DNA of 64,000 nucleotides from Selaginella moellendorffii (taxonomy: Eukaryota > Streptophyta > Lycopodiopsida > Selaginellales > Selaginellaceae). The notes beneath the pieces were generated by a model, which saw nothing but the letters and a program-made list of their open reading frames with translations, did not search any database and had not been told where the DNA came from. The stretch spans positions 901,148 to 965,147 of the forward strand of contig NW_003314300.1 in the NCBI RefSeq assembly GCF_000143415.4, written 5' to 3'. Shown here piece after piece: positions 43,906-55,549 of this stretch. The translations under genes were made by a program, and so were the position numbers. Position 1 is the stretch's first letter. The number at the start of each line of letters is the position of its first letter.

Positions 43906-43984
43906 ACCACCACCCTGGATCAAAGAAAAAGCTTACAAGTTCTTGAGATGAAAAAAAAAAAGTTTAAACATACGTAGCTTTCAA

Positions 43985-44405
43985 TGGGGGAGGGAACGCA
44001 TTCAAAGCTGTAATCTGTGCCACCACCAGACGTGCCCTGCACGGCCTGACAGATGACGCTCGAACTAGGTAAAAGCTCGGAGCGAAAACCATCCTCTCCC
44101 AACCAAGTCGTGAAGATCATGATGTCCTGTGGGTGGTGTAGATGCCGGTGGCCTCCGAGCTCGACAACCAGCATCTTTAATCGCGGTTGCTTCATCCTCC
44201 ACAGTGATCCGGATTTGCTTCTGTCTGGTGATGGGACATCTTCAACGGAATGGTGATTCTGCTCCTTACGGAGCCTGCCGTACGTACTCCAAAGATTGTC
44301 CATGAAGAAATCAGATTCTGGAAGTCTTTCGCCGAGTCGTTGAGGAGGTTCAATGACGAAGTACTCGATCTGGACCTAGCGACGGCCTCTTCTACCAAAG
44401 AGATC
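43985..44405 (-). pseudogene. GF-F: truncated relic of a GF-E-type gene
   Basis: The minus strand includes V-R-S-R-I-T-I-P-L-K-M-S-H-H and T-E-A-N-P-D-H, nearly the same as GF-E (57,620-57,730), and a more decayed E-F-L-D-L-like upstream part. Frameshifts and a truncated 3' end make it non-functional. It lies head-to-head with GF-C, about 80 bp apart. Confidence 0.7.
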
Positions 44406-44484
44406 ACGTTCAGATAGACATTATAGGAAAAGGGGTGTATATTTCATTAGGGTTCATAGGACTTTCTGTGGCATCCTTAGGGAC

Positions 44485-45264
44485 ATGAGACGGGGCGAGA
44501 TGGGCTTCTATGGCATCAACGTGGTCAGGGTAAGAAATTTCAAGGATTTCTTTGGGAAGGAGCCGCAGGAAGGAAGGAGCAGTGGCGATGGCGATGTGCT
44601 GGAATTTTTAGGTCTGGACCTGGCTCCTATAATGCAGGCGTCTTTGCGGCCGAGCAGGATAGTATGCAGCTCCAGGGCCGTGGAGCTCCTCGTCAAGTCC
44701 ATCACCTGCGTCACCAAAACTCACAGATTCGAGGAAGTGTCCGACATTGAAAACTTGTCCAAGTCACTCCTGGAGCTCTTCCGCCTCGATGTCCCTGGGA
44801 TGTGCGTCGTCACACGGCGTAAGCTGGAGCTCCAAATTGACAACATAGCAGTGGATGCGAGCCCTGGTGTTGCAGTCGAGACGGAGGTGGATGATTTCAT
44901 TCGCCTCGTTGTGCAAATTGATAGGAGCTTCAAGGACAGGGATCACGATCCAGAGGCGGAGATGATCGCCTCAGGGATTGCTGCGTATCAGGAGCTCCTG
45001 GACCGTGTTTGTGAATCTCCTCCGCAGGAGCTTCTTTTGCCTGGGATTGTGATGCGAGGCACTTGCCCAACGTTTTACCTGATGAGGCTGAGCAGGGAGA
45101 TGGTGGAGTGCGTCAAGCAAGGGCGGCGGCCTGGCTTCTCGACGAGAGTCGACCAGTATGTGCTTCCAGGCCTTGTTCCGCCCAGCTCCTGGGATGCGAT
45201 CATAGTGCCGGAGCACCGCGCGCACATCGCACAGTGCCTCGAGTCTCTCAAAAGCTTTATGTAA
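44485..45264 (+). CDS. GF-C: unrecognised protein, family GF, second subtype
   Basis: 259 residues, ATG 44,485 to TAA 45,262. Core blocks parallel GF-A: F-K-D-F-F-G-K-E-P near 44,542, V-E-L-L-V-K-S near 44,682, P-G-I-V-M-R-G-T-C-P-T-F-Y-L near 45,042 and C-V-K-Q-G-R-R-P-G-F near 45,109. It lacks the charged N-terminal repeats. GC content is visibly higher than in GF-A. GF-D is a close paralogue. The start is supported by the same M-R-R-G-E-M-G-F beginning in GF-D. Function unknown. Confidence 0.62.
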   Translation: MRRGEMGFYGINVVRVRNFKDFFGKEPQEGRSSGDGDVLEFLGLDLAPIMQASLRPSRIVCSSRAVELLVKSITCVTKTHRFEEVSDIENLSKSLLELFRLDVPGMCVVTRRKLELQIDNIAVDASPGVAVETEVDDFIRLVVQIDRSFKDRDHDPEAEMIASGIAAYQELLDRVCESPPQELLLPGIVMRGTCPTFYLMRLSREMVECVKQGRRPGFSTRVDQYVLPGLVPPSSWDAIIVPEHRAHIAQCLESLKSFM

Positions 45265-46369
45265 AGTGAAGAGATGATCAAATGGACTGGATCTGAGCTC
45301 GTCTTCGCTGGAAACAATGAGATGGCGTGCTGGCAAGCTGCCTTCGATCCAATGCTGCAGCGGGACATGGTTTACGTCGCGTGGAATCAATTTACGTCGC
45401 GTGGAAGCAATAGGAGTTTGGCACAGCTTAAATCAATGCAAGCAAAGAAGAGATCGCAACGCCTGTCATATGCTAACTTTCAAGTTGAGGTGGCATTTTG
45501 TGGGAGGTAGGGCGGGAAAGCATTTATGGAGGCGCTGGATCGCTGGATGTGGGAGACATACTGTTTTCCTCTCTATTTCCTGCTCAGAACTGGGTCTTTG
45601 AGATGGTCTGATGGAGGTGGTGATTCCTCATAGTTGGCAATACACTAAGACATCTTACTCTGTCAATGAAATTGGCACCACATATGCAGACGAGTGGATG
45701 GGATGGCCACTTTTCTTGCTTCACTACTTTGTTATTGTGTCTCAGCTGAAAAAACTACTTTGTTATTGTGTCTCAGCTGAAAAAACTGTTCATGCTTAAT
45801 TATCAAATCCAGAGAAGCTGGTAAGGTAGTTGAAGCTTGCTCTCCATCCTCGGAGGAATGGAATCGTTGGTATTAGTAGCATTTTTCACAGCTGGCCTTA
45901 AAGTTTTCTTCCTATTATCACTAGACTATAGAGCTATACTAGCATGTTGTATAACTCAAGAGAAAAACCAGGCAAAACATTGGCAGTGCTTCAATAGGGG
46001 TAATTAACAGCCTGTCCATGCTCACACTCGAAGGAGGTTTCAATTGCATGATAAAAACCCAGCACTGGTAAAAACCATTTCTAGTAAACATGATAACAAA
46101 AAAATAGGATGTAAAACAGTTTGAGCCGCTGTGTCTCATGACGCATACAACCAGCCAGATGATAACTTGCCCATGAACACTGGAATGACGTGATTGCTGG
46201 GCTTGAGATCCAACACCCCCTCGCAAACGCTCCTGGGCACACAGAGCAAAGAGAAGGTATTTAGGTTTTCGCCTCCTTAGATTCGTGGGAAAACCTCCAC
46301 CTGTGGAGAAAGAGAGAGAAATCTCCAAGTCATCAGTCTGCAAAATACTTTTGGTTTTCTAAGCTTTTG
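45265..46369. other. Downstream of GF-C, no clear gene
   Basis: The first 150 bp hold a piece resembling module M2 (M-L-Q-R-D-M-V-Y-V near 45,352, plus strand). A 32-bp direct tandem repeat of CTTTGTTATTGTGTCTCAGC lies at about 45,727-45,782. The rest is unrecognised. Confidence 0.5.
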
Positions 46370-47190
46370 GTAAATTAACTTATGCATTATCCATTTACAT
46401 AAAAAAGACTAAAGCAAACCAAATGTTTACCAACAATAAATTATAATAATCAAAATAGTTTCATATGTAATACTAAGCTGCCTGGTGGGCAAAATTTTTT
46501 TGATCTACATATTATCAATAATCTCTTCCTGATCTCTAGGGCCATGCAGCTGTTCAATTGTGACATTCATGATCTGCATATAGCAAGTATTAAGTCTGGA
46601 GGAAATGCCTTTGAAACTATAAAACACTTCACAATATCCTCACAACCATCCTTGCCATTCCAAGCACATTGCCATTGTCCATACCAAGTGGCTTGCATAT
46701 AAGGGGTGAACTTTGCCGAATATCCTTCTAGATCAAATCTGTAAAATGCAATTGTATGATCTACTATCTTACAATCAATTGTATGTTCACGTCATGATAG
46801 ACTGCAAATTGAACACTGAGTTTGAGCTGGAGCAAGTAAACTAAAAATTAGGAGTTTAGCAAAGAGTTGGAAAGCACAAGTATACAAACATTGCTTGGGA
46901 CTCTTTTTCATGCCACGAAGTGCTGATAAAAATTTTAAAAACCTGTGTTGTAGCAGCTCAACTCAAGGCAGTAGGCAGAAAACACAGTGTGGTTATTTAC
47001 AGAGGCAATTGGCAAAAACAAGTGCAATAGCAGCATGCCCCAGCTCACTTAAGACTGGACATTATTTATCTTCTTTACTGTCCTACTACCAAGAAACTCC
47101 AAGTTCAAACATTGATCTTAAGTTTTTATGGAAATTGACACATGCACTTGGAATCTGATCACCAGCACTCTCTTCACAAAGCCAATGCCT
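46370..47190 (-). repeat. Module N1, copy 3, inverted
   Basis: Matches 24,180-25,040 and the corresponding part of 38,640-39,260 in reverse orientation. Noncoding. Confidence 0.7.
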
Positions 47191-47525
47191 CAATGCGTAT
47201 ATGAAAGTAAACTTTCACATCAATGTTGCATGGATCCCCATGCCTCAATCAGGAGCTGCATGCAGGTCCTCATCTAGATTGAGGGAGCAGCCCTGCTCAG
47301 AAGGAGGGAGCAAATTTGATTCTTACCCATGATGTCACACATGGCAAATGTCCTTCTTCTCTCACAATAGCCAATGGGCACACAAAACATCTATTTATCA
47401 AAACATTTCAGTGTTACATGGTTAAAGAAATCACCCTTACGATGATTGGCTGGATCGACCGGCCTAAAACGTTCGGCAACTCATTATTATAGATGCTCCC
47501 TTTTAAGGTTTCATTCAGGGTTGAC

Positions 47526-48314
47526 ATGAGGCGGGGCGAGATGGGCTTCTATGGCATCAACCTGGCCAGGGTAAGAAATTTCAAGGATTTCTTTGGGAAG
47601 GAGCCGCATGAGGGCAGCAGTGGCAATGGTGGCGATGTGCTCGAGCTTTTAGGTTTGGACCTGGCTCCCATCATGCAGGGGTCTTTGCGGCCGAGTAGGA
47701 TAGCATGCAGCTCCAGGGCCGTGGAGATCCTTGTCAAGTCCATCACCTGCGTCACCAAAACTCACAGGTTTGAGGAAGTGTCCGACATTGAAAACTTGTC
47801 CAAGTCGCTCCTGGAGCTCTTCCGCCTCGATCTCCCTGGCATGCGCATAACACGGCGTAAGCTGGAGCTCAAAATTGGCAACACTAAAGTGGATGCGAGC
47901 CCTGGTGTTGTAGTCGAGACGGAGGTGGATGGTTTCATTCGCCTCGTTGTCCAAATTGATAGGAGCTTCAAGGACAGGGATCACGATCCAGAGGCGGAGA
48001 TGATCGCCTCAGGGATTGCTACGTATCAGGAGCTCCTGGATAAGTATGAGAACCATGTTTGTGAATCTCCTCCAGAGGAGCTTCTTTTACCAGGGATTGT
48101 GATGCGAGGCACTTGCCCAACATTTTACCTGATGAGGCTGAGCAGGGAGATGGTGGAGTGCGTCAAGCAAGGGCGGCGGCCTGGCTTCTCGACGAGAGTC
48201 GACCAGTATGTGCTTCCAGGCCTTGTTCCGCCCAGCTCCTGGGATGCGATCATAGTGCCGGAGCACCGCGCACACATCGCACAGTGCCTCGAGTCCCTCA
48301 AAAGCTTTATGTAA
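47526..48314 (+). CDS. GF-D: paralogue of GF-C
   Basis: 262 residues from M-R-R-G-E-M at 47,526, the start conserved with GF-C. An in-frame ATG at 47,493 would add 11 residues. All family blocks are present: F-F-G-K-E-P near 47,592, V-E-I-L-V-K-S near 47,723, P-G-I-V-M-R-G-T-C near 48,092 and C-V-K-Q-G-R-R-P near 48,159. It differs from GF-C by scattered substitutions and a few residues inserted near 48,045. Open throughout, which argues for fairly recent duplication or selection. Function unknown. Confidence 0.62.
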   Translation: MRRGEMGFYGINLARVRNFKDFFGKEPHEGSSGNGGDVLELLGLDLAPIMQGSLRPSRIACSSRAVEILVKSITCVTKTHRFEEVSDIENLSKSLLELFRLDLPGMRITRRKLELKIGNTKVDASPGVVVETEVDGFIRLVVQIDRSFKDRDHDPEAEMIASGIATYQELLDKYENHVCESPPEELLLPGIVMRGTCPTFYLMRLSREMVECVKQGRRPGFSTRVDQYVLPGLVPPSSWDAIIVPEHRAHIAQCLESLKSFM

Positions 48315-48539
48315 AGTGAAGGTGGAGTTTTATCCATCAGATCACAGCTACTTAAAAACATTTCTCCAATTACCAAGCAAATAAAAACCGTAGGAGTGCT
48401 AAGACGTTCTTAATCTTGTTAGCATGCTCTCAGCGAACTTCTGTTGCACAGGAATCCCGTAAGCTACAGCCTTTCCACAGCAAAACTGAAGACAAGGCAG
48501 GCATCTACAGCTTGGATGGTATACCGTATTTCAGATATC
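48315..48539. other. Downstream of GF-D, nothing recognised
   Basis: Short AT-rich stretch. Its later part (near 48,420-48,500) weakly resembles the start of module M2 copy 2 (30,460-30,560). Confidence 0.4.
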
Positions 48540-48880
48540 CATCCCCCTTAATTTCAGCTCGTTTCGCTATCATATTGCGAACTCTGAAAGGAAATATAAG
48601 GATCAAAGAAGATTGCTCTTATATACGTCTCTGGTGTCTTGTTGGGCTGACAACGCATCAGCCTCAGCAAGTGCATTGTAAACGATTGTCTGTCATGAAA
48701 AAAAGAACCTTGAAGTCAATCGAGATGAGAAGTGAGAGCAATCTTTTGCTCACTTATTGCAGAGGGGACATGCTGAACAAGGACTGCCTTGTCGTTTTGT
48801 GGTTTGCTACAGGTTCTAAATTGATTGTGCACGCGAACTGGAATGCACTGTCTGCAAAACAAGATAATTGTCGACGCTAG
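48540..48880. repeat. Module M2 fragment with an internal inversion
   Basis: 48,540-48,720 match 30,640-30,850 directly, while 48,755-48,880 match the adjoining 30,850-31,020 in reverse. Noncoding in its present form. Confidence 0.55.
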
Positions 48881-49079
48881 TCGCAAGTCAAGACTTTACT
48901 TATCATCCCGATTGACTTCAAGATCTTTTTTTGGACATACAAGTCCTGGGCAGTCGTTTGCGATCAACGAGACACCAAATTCGTGATATGATAGCGAAAA
49001 AGAAGAACATAGGAAAATGTAACGTGCTAGTATCGCATAGAAGTTGACGATGGCGGTTGCCACGGCAGTTTCAGCTGAA

Positions 49080-49440
49080 AGGCCACACTCGTCACTGTAA
49101 CCACGAACTCTTCTCCCTTCTCAAAACCCCGGCCTTGGTACAAGAGTTGAAGACCATGAGCAGTGTGATCTTGTCGATCGAGATCCCCGACTGGAGCATG
49201 GATTGGAAAGTCCGTAAGGATTGGCCGCCGCCACCAGTGCTGTCCACGGAGCAACGTCGTCGGAAGAACAAAGCTCTATCAAGCTCCTGCACTTGAGATA
49301 CATGTCACGGCCGAGCCGCCGGCTGTGCGTGGAGTTTCCTGCCTTCCATCAGAGCCTTATCGTTGCCGCATCGCCGGAGCAGCCGAGAGTAGTTGAAAGA
49401 CGCATTTCCCTCCATCCGGCCAAGTATTGGCGCCTTGCAG
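49080..49440 (-). pseudogene. PPR (PLS-type) gene relic
   Basis: Minus strand: L-L-R-R-C-G-N-D-K-A-L-M-E-G-R-K-L-H-A (near 49,370), then M-Y-L-K-C-R-S-L with A-P-W-T-A-L, then F-Q-S-M-L-Q-S-G and D-K-I-T. These are typical PPR repeat fragments from organelle RNA-editing factors, but they occur in different frames with a stop between them, and the rest of the gene is missing. Confidence 0.7.
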
Positions 49441-50339
49441 AATCCTTACTAAATATGAAACAAAAACTGGCATTGATCTATCATCTATCCACACTGCTTA
49501 AATCCACCATCTCTCTCACTGCTCATGGCTCTTGATCTCCTCCATCTGAACGGCAGTGCCGGATTTCTGGTGAGCCGCGCAAGTCAGATTAGTCACAGTT
49601 CTGGTCTCGAGCACCGATGCCTTGAACAGCGCCGGGGGGAGCATCCCCGCGAGGCCGAATTCCAATCCATTCACGGTGTTGGAGCCACGTGGTGTACAGG
49701 CCCTCCAGTTTAAGGTTCTTAGTTTTTCTTTGCCGTTTCCTGAGAGCCATCCCAGAGGGAGTATTCTCTGTTTCTTCAGAGCGCTACAGCATCAAGACGA
49801 GGCAGTGCTCGGGTATGGAATCAAAGATGCGCTTGGCATCGGCAGTGCTCTGGGATCGCGCCAGGCAGCATAGCAGCGTCGACCAGGAGATCAGAATTCT
49901 CCCTACCTGTGCTCGGCACACAAGATCGTGCTCGGGCATTTTTTGCTCGATCCAAGTCGGAGAGGGCAGTGAAAGGCTTGAAATAAAGAGGCCAGGCGGG
50001 GAAATTTATTTGGTTGAAAACTATTTCCTACCTGTGTCAGCTAAAACACAGTTTCAAGTCTTTGTTATCCAGTGGAAGAGTACTCTAGGATGAGTTGCTT
50101 CGGGTGGCTCTAGTTTTAGGAGGCAGGGCTTTTTGTACTTGAGGGAGTTTTGTTTGAGAGTTTCACTTTATACTTTTTACTCAATCATGTTAAGTATTTA
50201 TGTGTTTCAATATTTTAAAATTTATTAAAACCTTAATTTTTTTAACATAAGTTTCCTTTGTAACACTTATGGTTGACTGTATTGTTTTATATTGATTTGT
50301 GCTAAGTTGAGCTCAACTTTGGACTATCTCTAATTTTTT
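49441..50339. other. No clear gene
   Basis: GC-richer up to about 50,000 with short frames on both strands, then AT-rich. The minus strand at 49,490-49,680 is open and protein-like, but no domain was recognised. Confidence 0.4.
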
Positions 50340-50690
50340 ATAGGCATGATTATGAATGGATCAATCAAAATTATAAAGATTAGTCTGTTAATTCAAATAG
50401 TCAATGCATTACTCTATTATATTAAATTGGTTTGAAGACAGTGCGAATACAAATTTAAGGCTTAGTTAAAGTTGAGTTCGAAAAGATAGTTATCAAGGAT
50501 GAAAAATCAAACACAAAAAACATTTTTTCTTTTTCAAGAGATAATTTGCAATGAAGTGTGATTTCATTGCTCATGTTCACATCATGCAAAAAAAAGGTTC
50601 TTATTTCAATTCATGTGGGTTATGATAATCTTACAAGGAGTCGATGAATTGTTAAATCATTTAATTTAAGCTTGCAATTGGAGCAATTTA
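50340..50690 (+). repeat. Interspersed repeat, copy 1
   Basis: Similar in direct orientation to 53,345-53,650 (shared GCATGATTAT-A-TGGATCAAT and following blocks). Noncoding. The second copy leads into the outer-repeat paralogue. Confidence 0.6.
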
Positions 50691-50879
50691 AAAAAAAATT
50701 AAGCATTTTATAAGATGCAATTGGAGCAAGGGAATTGGATCCTGTTGGAATGAGCATTGGAATGAATCTTCTTCCATGTGTCAGGGAGCTTCAGCTCATA
50801 ACATCATGAAAATTTTATAAGATCTCAAAGGGACCAAAAATAGCATAGCCACAACTTAGGATAGACACATAATGATGCA

Positions 50880-51960
50880 GAGCTATCTACACCAACACTT
50901 TATCACCAGATAGCGGTCAGCGTATTTCTTTTGTTGTTCTTGAGCATGCATCAACTTATCCCTCATAGCCATAAGGATAGCAGTCATTTCATCAACCACC
51001 TGATTGATAGTCTCCACGCAAGACTTAGCCAACCAAGTCTGGACTTCGAGGAATAAAGCCATAAGCAGCATAAAAAGGAGCTATGCCAATCGAAGCATGG
51101 ATGGAACTGTTATAAGCAAATTCCATCAAAGGCAGATAGTCCTCCCATGCACTAGGGCTTTTATCTGCATAGCTTCATAACATATCCTCCAAAATACGAT
51201 TTGTTCATTCAGTTTGGCCATCGGTTTCTGGATGATAGGAGGAACTTCGTCCTAAAATCTCAAATAGACTAGTCCAAAAATGGCTAGTAAATCGGGGGTC
51301 TCAATCAGATACAATTGAACGAGGGAGATCATGAATCTTGAACACATCCTTGATGAATGCCACTTGACTGCCACTGACAGCCTTCTTGCAGGGACGGAAA
51401 TGAGCAAGTTTGGTCAAGCGATCAACAATAACCAAAACTGCATCATTCTTTCGCTGAGTACGTGGTAACTCGGTGTTAAAATCCATCAAAATGGATTCCC
51501 ATCGTCCTTGTGGAATTCCTAGAGGATGTAACAATCCAGCAGGGCGCTGTGTATCAAGCTTCGTGCGTTGACACTTCAAGCATCCTTGTACATACATTGT
51601 GCATCACTCCTCATGCAGGGCCAAAAATATAATGCTGCCACTCGCTCATAAGTCTTAATATCATGAGCTTCCCGCAAGATTAGAGTGCGCGTCTCCTTAC
51701 AATAAGGTACACACAATCGGTCATGAAAATATAAATCATCATGGAGAGAATAGTTTTGATAAAGCGAAATCTCAACAGGAGTTCTTTTGTCCTTCTTCAA
51801 GCTTTCATAGCATACTTCACTAGAAAGGAAGCTGTAAAATTCGTGATAGCCACTGAAATGGCATTCACACATGCTCGTCGACTGAGACCTCTCCAAATCA
51901 AGCTGGATGATCAATCCGAAGTTTTAAGTTGAATTATCTTGTATAGAGAACAAAGTACCA
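50880..51960 (-). pseudogene. pol: G3: gypsy integrase fragment
   Basis: Minus strand: C-L-K-C-Q-R-T-K of the zinc motif (near 51,580), M-D-F-N-T-E-L-P with the first catalytic Asp (near 51,482), I-V-S-D with the second (near 51,303), S-Y-H-P-x-T-D-G-Q-T-E with the catalytic Glu region (near 51,215), then a typical C-terminal part to 50,880. Several stops and frameshifts. No LTRs were found, so it is a fragment. Confidence 0.8.
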
Positions 51961-53344
51961 CCATCTCACACCAGGTCACTTAGAAATTCTTCATTCATCT
52001 CTTCTGTACCTTCTGCAAGGGATCGCTCAGGACGGCCTTTCAAGCACTCTCTTTGGGAGAGTAGTAGTGGCAGTAGGTCCAGAGAAAGGTCTCAAACTTC
52101 TTGTGGTGTGCATGGTCCTCTCTTGCAACAAACCCTCAACCCTAGCTGAAGGAAGTTGTAGAAGGTTTATAAAATGTCTTGTTTGTGATGATCTAGGTTC
52201 CTGGAATCCTTACATTCCGCTTGTGGACATGAGGAAAAGTGCAAAAGCTCACATTTTGGTAGTCTAGAAAGAGAGTTTTTTAGGGCACTACTTTGCATTG
52301 CAAAGAGCCATTTTCCACCCTTGAAATCGGAGGTCAAGGAAAAGCTTTGTTGCTGTGCCCAAGAGTAAGGTTTGCTTCTTTTTTTTTTTTTTGTTTACAT
52401 TTAGGAAATATTTATTTGTAGAAGATTTCATACTTATGCTCAACTTACTCCTGGAAATGCCTTGGCTATGGCAGCCCCAAGACATTGCAGCCATGCCCGG
52501 GATTGTCTTGGCTCAAGGGAGGTAAGTGCCACCAAGCATCCTAGCCATGGCTGCAGTTGGCATGTGAAGGCAATCCCCATTGCATCCTAGTCATGGTTGC
52601 TAGCATTGCATTTTGGGCTGTGTTAAGCACTAGGTTAGGATAAAAGGATAAAGAAAAGGCTTTGCAATCAAATGATCACCCCTTTAGCTAGTTAGTTTAA
52701 CCTTCTCTATAATTGTAGCACATTTTATTTCTCTTTCCTTAAGCCAACTAGAAAAAAGACAATTGCTTGATAAGAGTGTAGCACATGTGATTATAAAATG
52801 AGATTTGGATATACTGTCATTGTAGATTCTTAAAAATTTGGGGGATATATGGGGATAAAATAGCCACTAAGGGCTCTCTCATTAAATAATTACCCCTTTT
52901 CCAGTTGTCTTAAAAGGAAAAAGATAGGGTGCACTACATTTTGTATCAGAGGATATGTCTCAGCGAGTACTATCCAATGAGATTGGGCAACTAGTCTTAT
53001 TATATACGCAAAGATGAAAATGATGATCTAAGTGGGTATATATTTAAGTGCTATGACTTCACAATCGTTCCTTGAGTATAAAATTTGGTTACCTTTCGTA
53101 CTAGATTGTATGAGCTTTTGCTTGGGCTCATAGGATGAATTGGAGATGTTCCGTTTGCATGAGTTTGCACTTGGGCTCGTGAAAGAGGTACATTAGCAAA
53201 TCAAGGTTACACTTTGAGTTGGCAGAATTAATGTTAGCTTATTGATAGTTTCATGAGTTGTTCCATGTACCATGGGACCTTCCTTGGGTTTGCTATGAGT
53301 GGCAAATAGGCTGATCCGTAATTGTTTAGCACGGAACCAATGGA
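51961..53344. other. AT-rich noncoding DNA, nothing recognised
   Basis: Only short frames. It includes a T-run near 52,378-52,391 and a locally repeated CCTAG/GCCATGGC-type stretch near 52,455-52,600. Confidence 0.5.
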
Positions 53345-55549
53345 TCTTTCCTATGCATGATTATAAGTGGATCAATTAGGACTATAGAGATTAATCTATT
53401 GGTTCAAGTAGTCATTACCTTGCTCTCTTATAAACTTTTCTTGGATTAGATTGAAGGTAGTGTGAAATCAAGTTTGAGGTTTGGTCAAAAGATGAAACTG
53501 AAAAGAGAGTCATTAGGGATGAAGGATTAGACATGTAAATCATCTTCTCTTCCTGGAAAAATGATTTGTAACGAGGTGTTAATTCATTGCTTGTATTCAT
53601 ATTATGCAATCAAGAGTCCCTATCTTGATACATATTGGAAATGGTCTTACAAGTGGTGAATCATTAGATGGATAGTGGTGAAGCACTAAACCATTTTGTC
53701 TAGGCTTACTATTAGAAGACTTACAATGCTAGGTTACAATGCTCAATTCTTTTCCAAGAAAGAGCTATTGCTCATTGAGTAACTTAGTGTTAAATTAGTT
53801 TTGAGTTTGGTTAGAAAGAGAATGACATGAGCTTGTCCGTATTGTGAACAAAAGTTAGTGATGTTAGGTGTTATAAATTTCTATTGGTGGAATGTGGTAT
53901 TTATGTTGCATTTTGTTGAATTTAGTTGACACTTAATACTCACATAAACCTTGAAGTAATGACATAAGCATTGCTCATGGTATTGCTCAATTGATGATTA
54001 AGTCATTGTGATTTTTATATCATATCCATGTGGTGGTCCGGTGCTTTGGCTAAGGATGATGATATTCAACTTAATTGTTTGAAGTTGAGATGTTAGTACC
54101 TGTACTATAGTTTTGTCTATGAAGAGGTTATGTACCAATATGAGTCCATCTCGTGGTCTTTATTTTAGTTTCAACTAAGTGTTGATCATGCATAGCTAGC
54201 CTTTTCAAGGCATACTCAGAGCTGTTGATTAAATGTATAAGTGAGCTTATTGCGGTTGAGTTGAATTTGAGTGGTCATTTAGTTTGTGCTTGTTTATGAA
54301 CCTTTAAGCAAGTTTATCACTGCTAAATCATCATCGAGTGCAACAAGTGTTAACAGTCCTTGACGAAGTTTATAAGTAATCACTAGTTGCAAAGCAACTA
54401 ACAATCACTTTTTATCTTGCCTTCACTATAACTAAATAATAAACTCGTGTCATCGAGTCATATACTTGTCCAACATGAACATAATACCCCATGTATGAGA
54501 TGGTGTTGTGGAGGATCGTGTCATTAAATTTACATGGTTTTTCCATATTGGCTTATCAACTCTACCTCTGTCAATATCATTTGGTTGTGTTTAGTTTGTA
54601 ATGTTGGATTTCATTGAGTTTTGGATGTGGTGAATCACTCGTTGATGATGTGTTATTTGAATCTGAGTGTTATTGGAGGATTGGTCTTAGATACTAAGTA
54701 TAGTATCTTCGACTTTGGTTAGCTTGGTTGTTAGAGAGCTTTGAGTGGTGATTCACTTTTGCTTTCTTCTAGCTTTGTCCTAGTGTTGATAGCATTGAAG
54801 TGATGCTCTGCCATTGATATTATTAATGTTGAGACTTGAGTGAAATGAGATGTCTTTCCGTAAGATTGACATTGAGTTTCATTAGTCTCGATGAATATAG
54901 TGTTGATAGTTTAGTTGTAGCTTTGTGTTATTAGCATTCATGCATTTGCTAATTAGCAATTATATTGGCATTCAAACGAGTTGAGTGGCAATTTTGAGTT
55001 AATGGTGTTTTAAATGAGATTATTTAGTAGGGGTTAAGCCTTGGCTTTTCCTTGAAAAGTAATTTAGTCGTGAACAACATTAACTTTACCAAATGAAGAG
55101 TTAGTGATTGATATTGAAGATGTTTATGAGTATTACCACATATTCACTCCTCATATTACCACATCCACTCCTTGATGATATATTATCTATAGTTGAGTAT
55201 TATTGAAGGATTAGTCTCAAATATTGAGTAAGGTATCTTCGACTTTGGTTAGCTTAGTTGTTAAAGAGTTTTGAGTGGTGATTCACTCTTGCTTTCTTTT
55301 AGTTTTGTTTTGGTGTTGATCGCATTGAAGCAATGTGTTGTTGTTGACATTGTTGTTGTTAGGATTTAAATGAAATGGAATGCCTCTCCGTAGGATTGAT
55401 ATTTAGTTTTATTAGTCTCGATGGAGATAGTGTTAGTGATTTGGCTGTAACTTTGTGTTATTGGCATTTGTGCATTTGTGCATTTGCTGATTAGCAACTA
55501 TTTTAACATTCAAATGAGCTAAGTAGCAAATTGAGTTAATTGTTAATTT
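53345..55549 (+). repeat. Outer-repeat paralogue with uninterrupted G1 target site
   Basis: It carries the same sequence as 2,170-2,907 and 58,804-59,130, but mostly in inverted orientation. At 54,404-54,420 it reads through CAC-TTTTT-ATCTTGCC, the unoccupied counterpart of the G1 insertion site. The segment 54,296-54,494 has opposite relative orientation to its flanks. A diverged duplication of 54,640-55,080 follows at 55,160-55,549. Noncoding. Confidence 0.7.
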
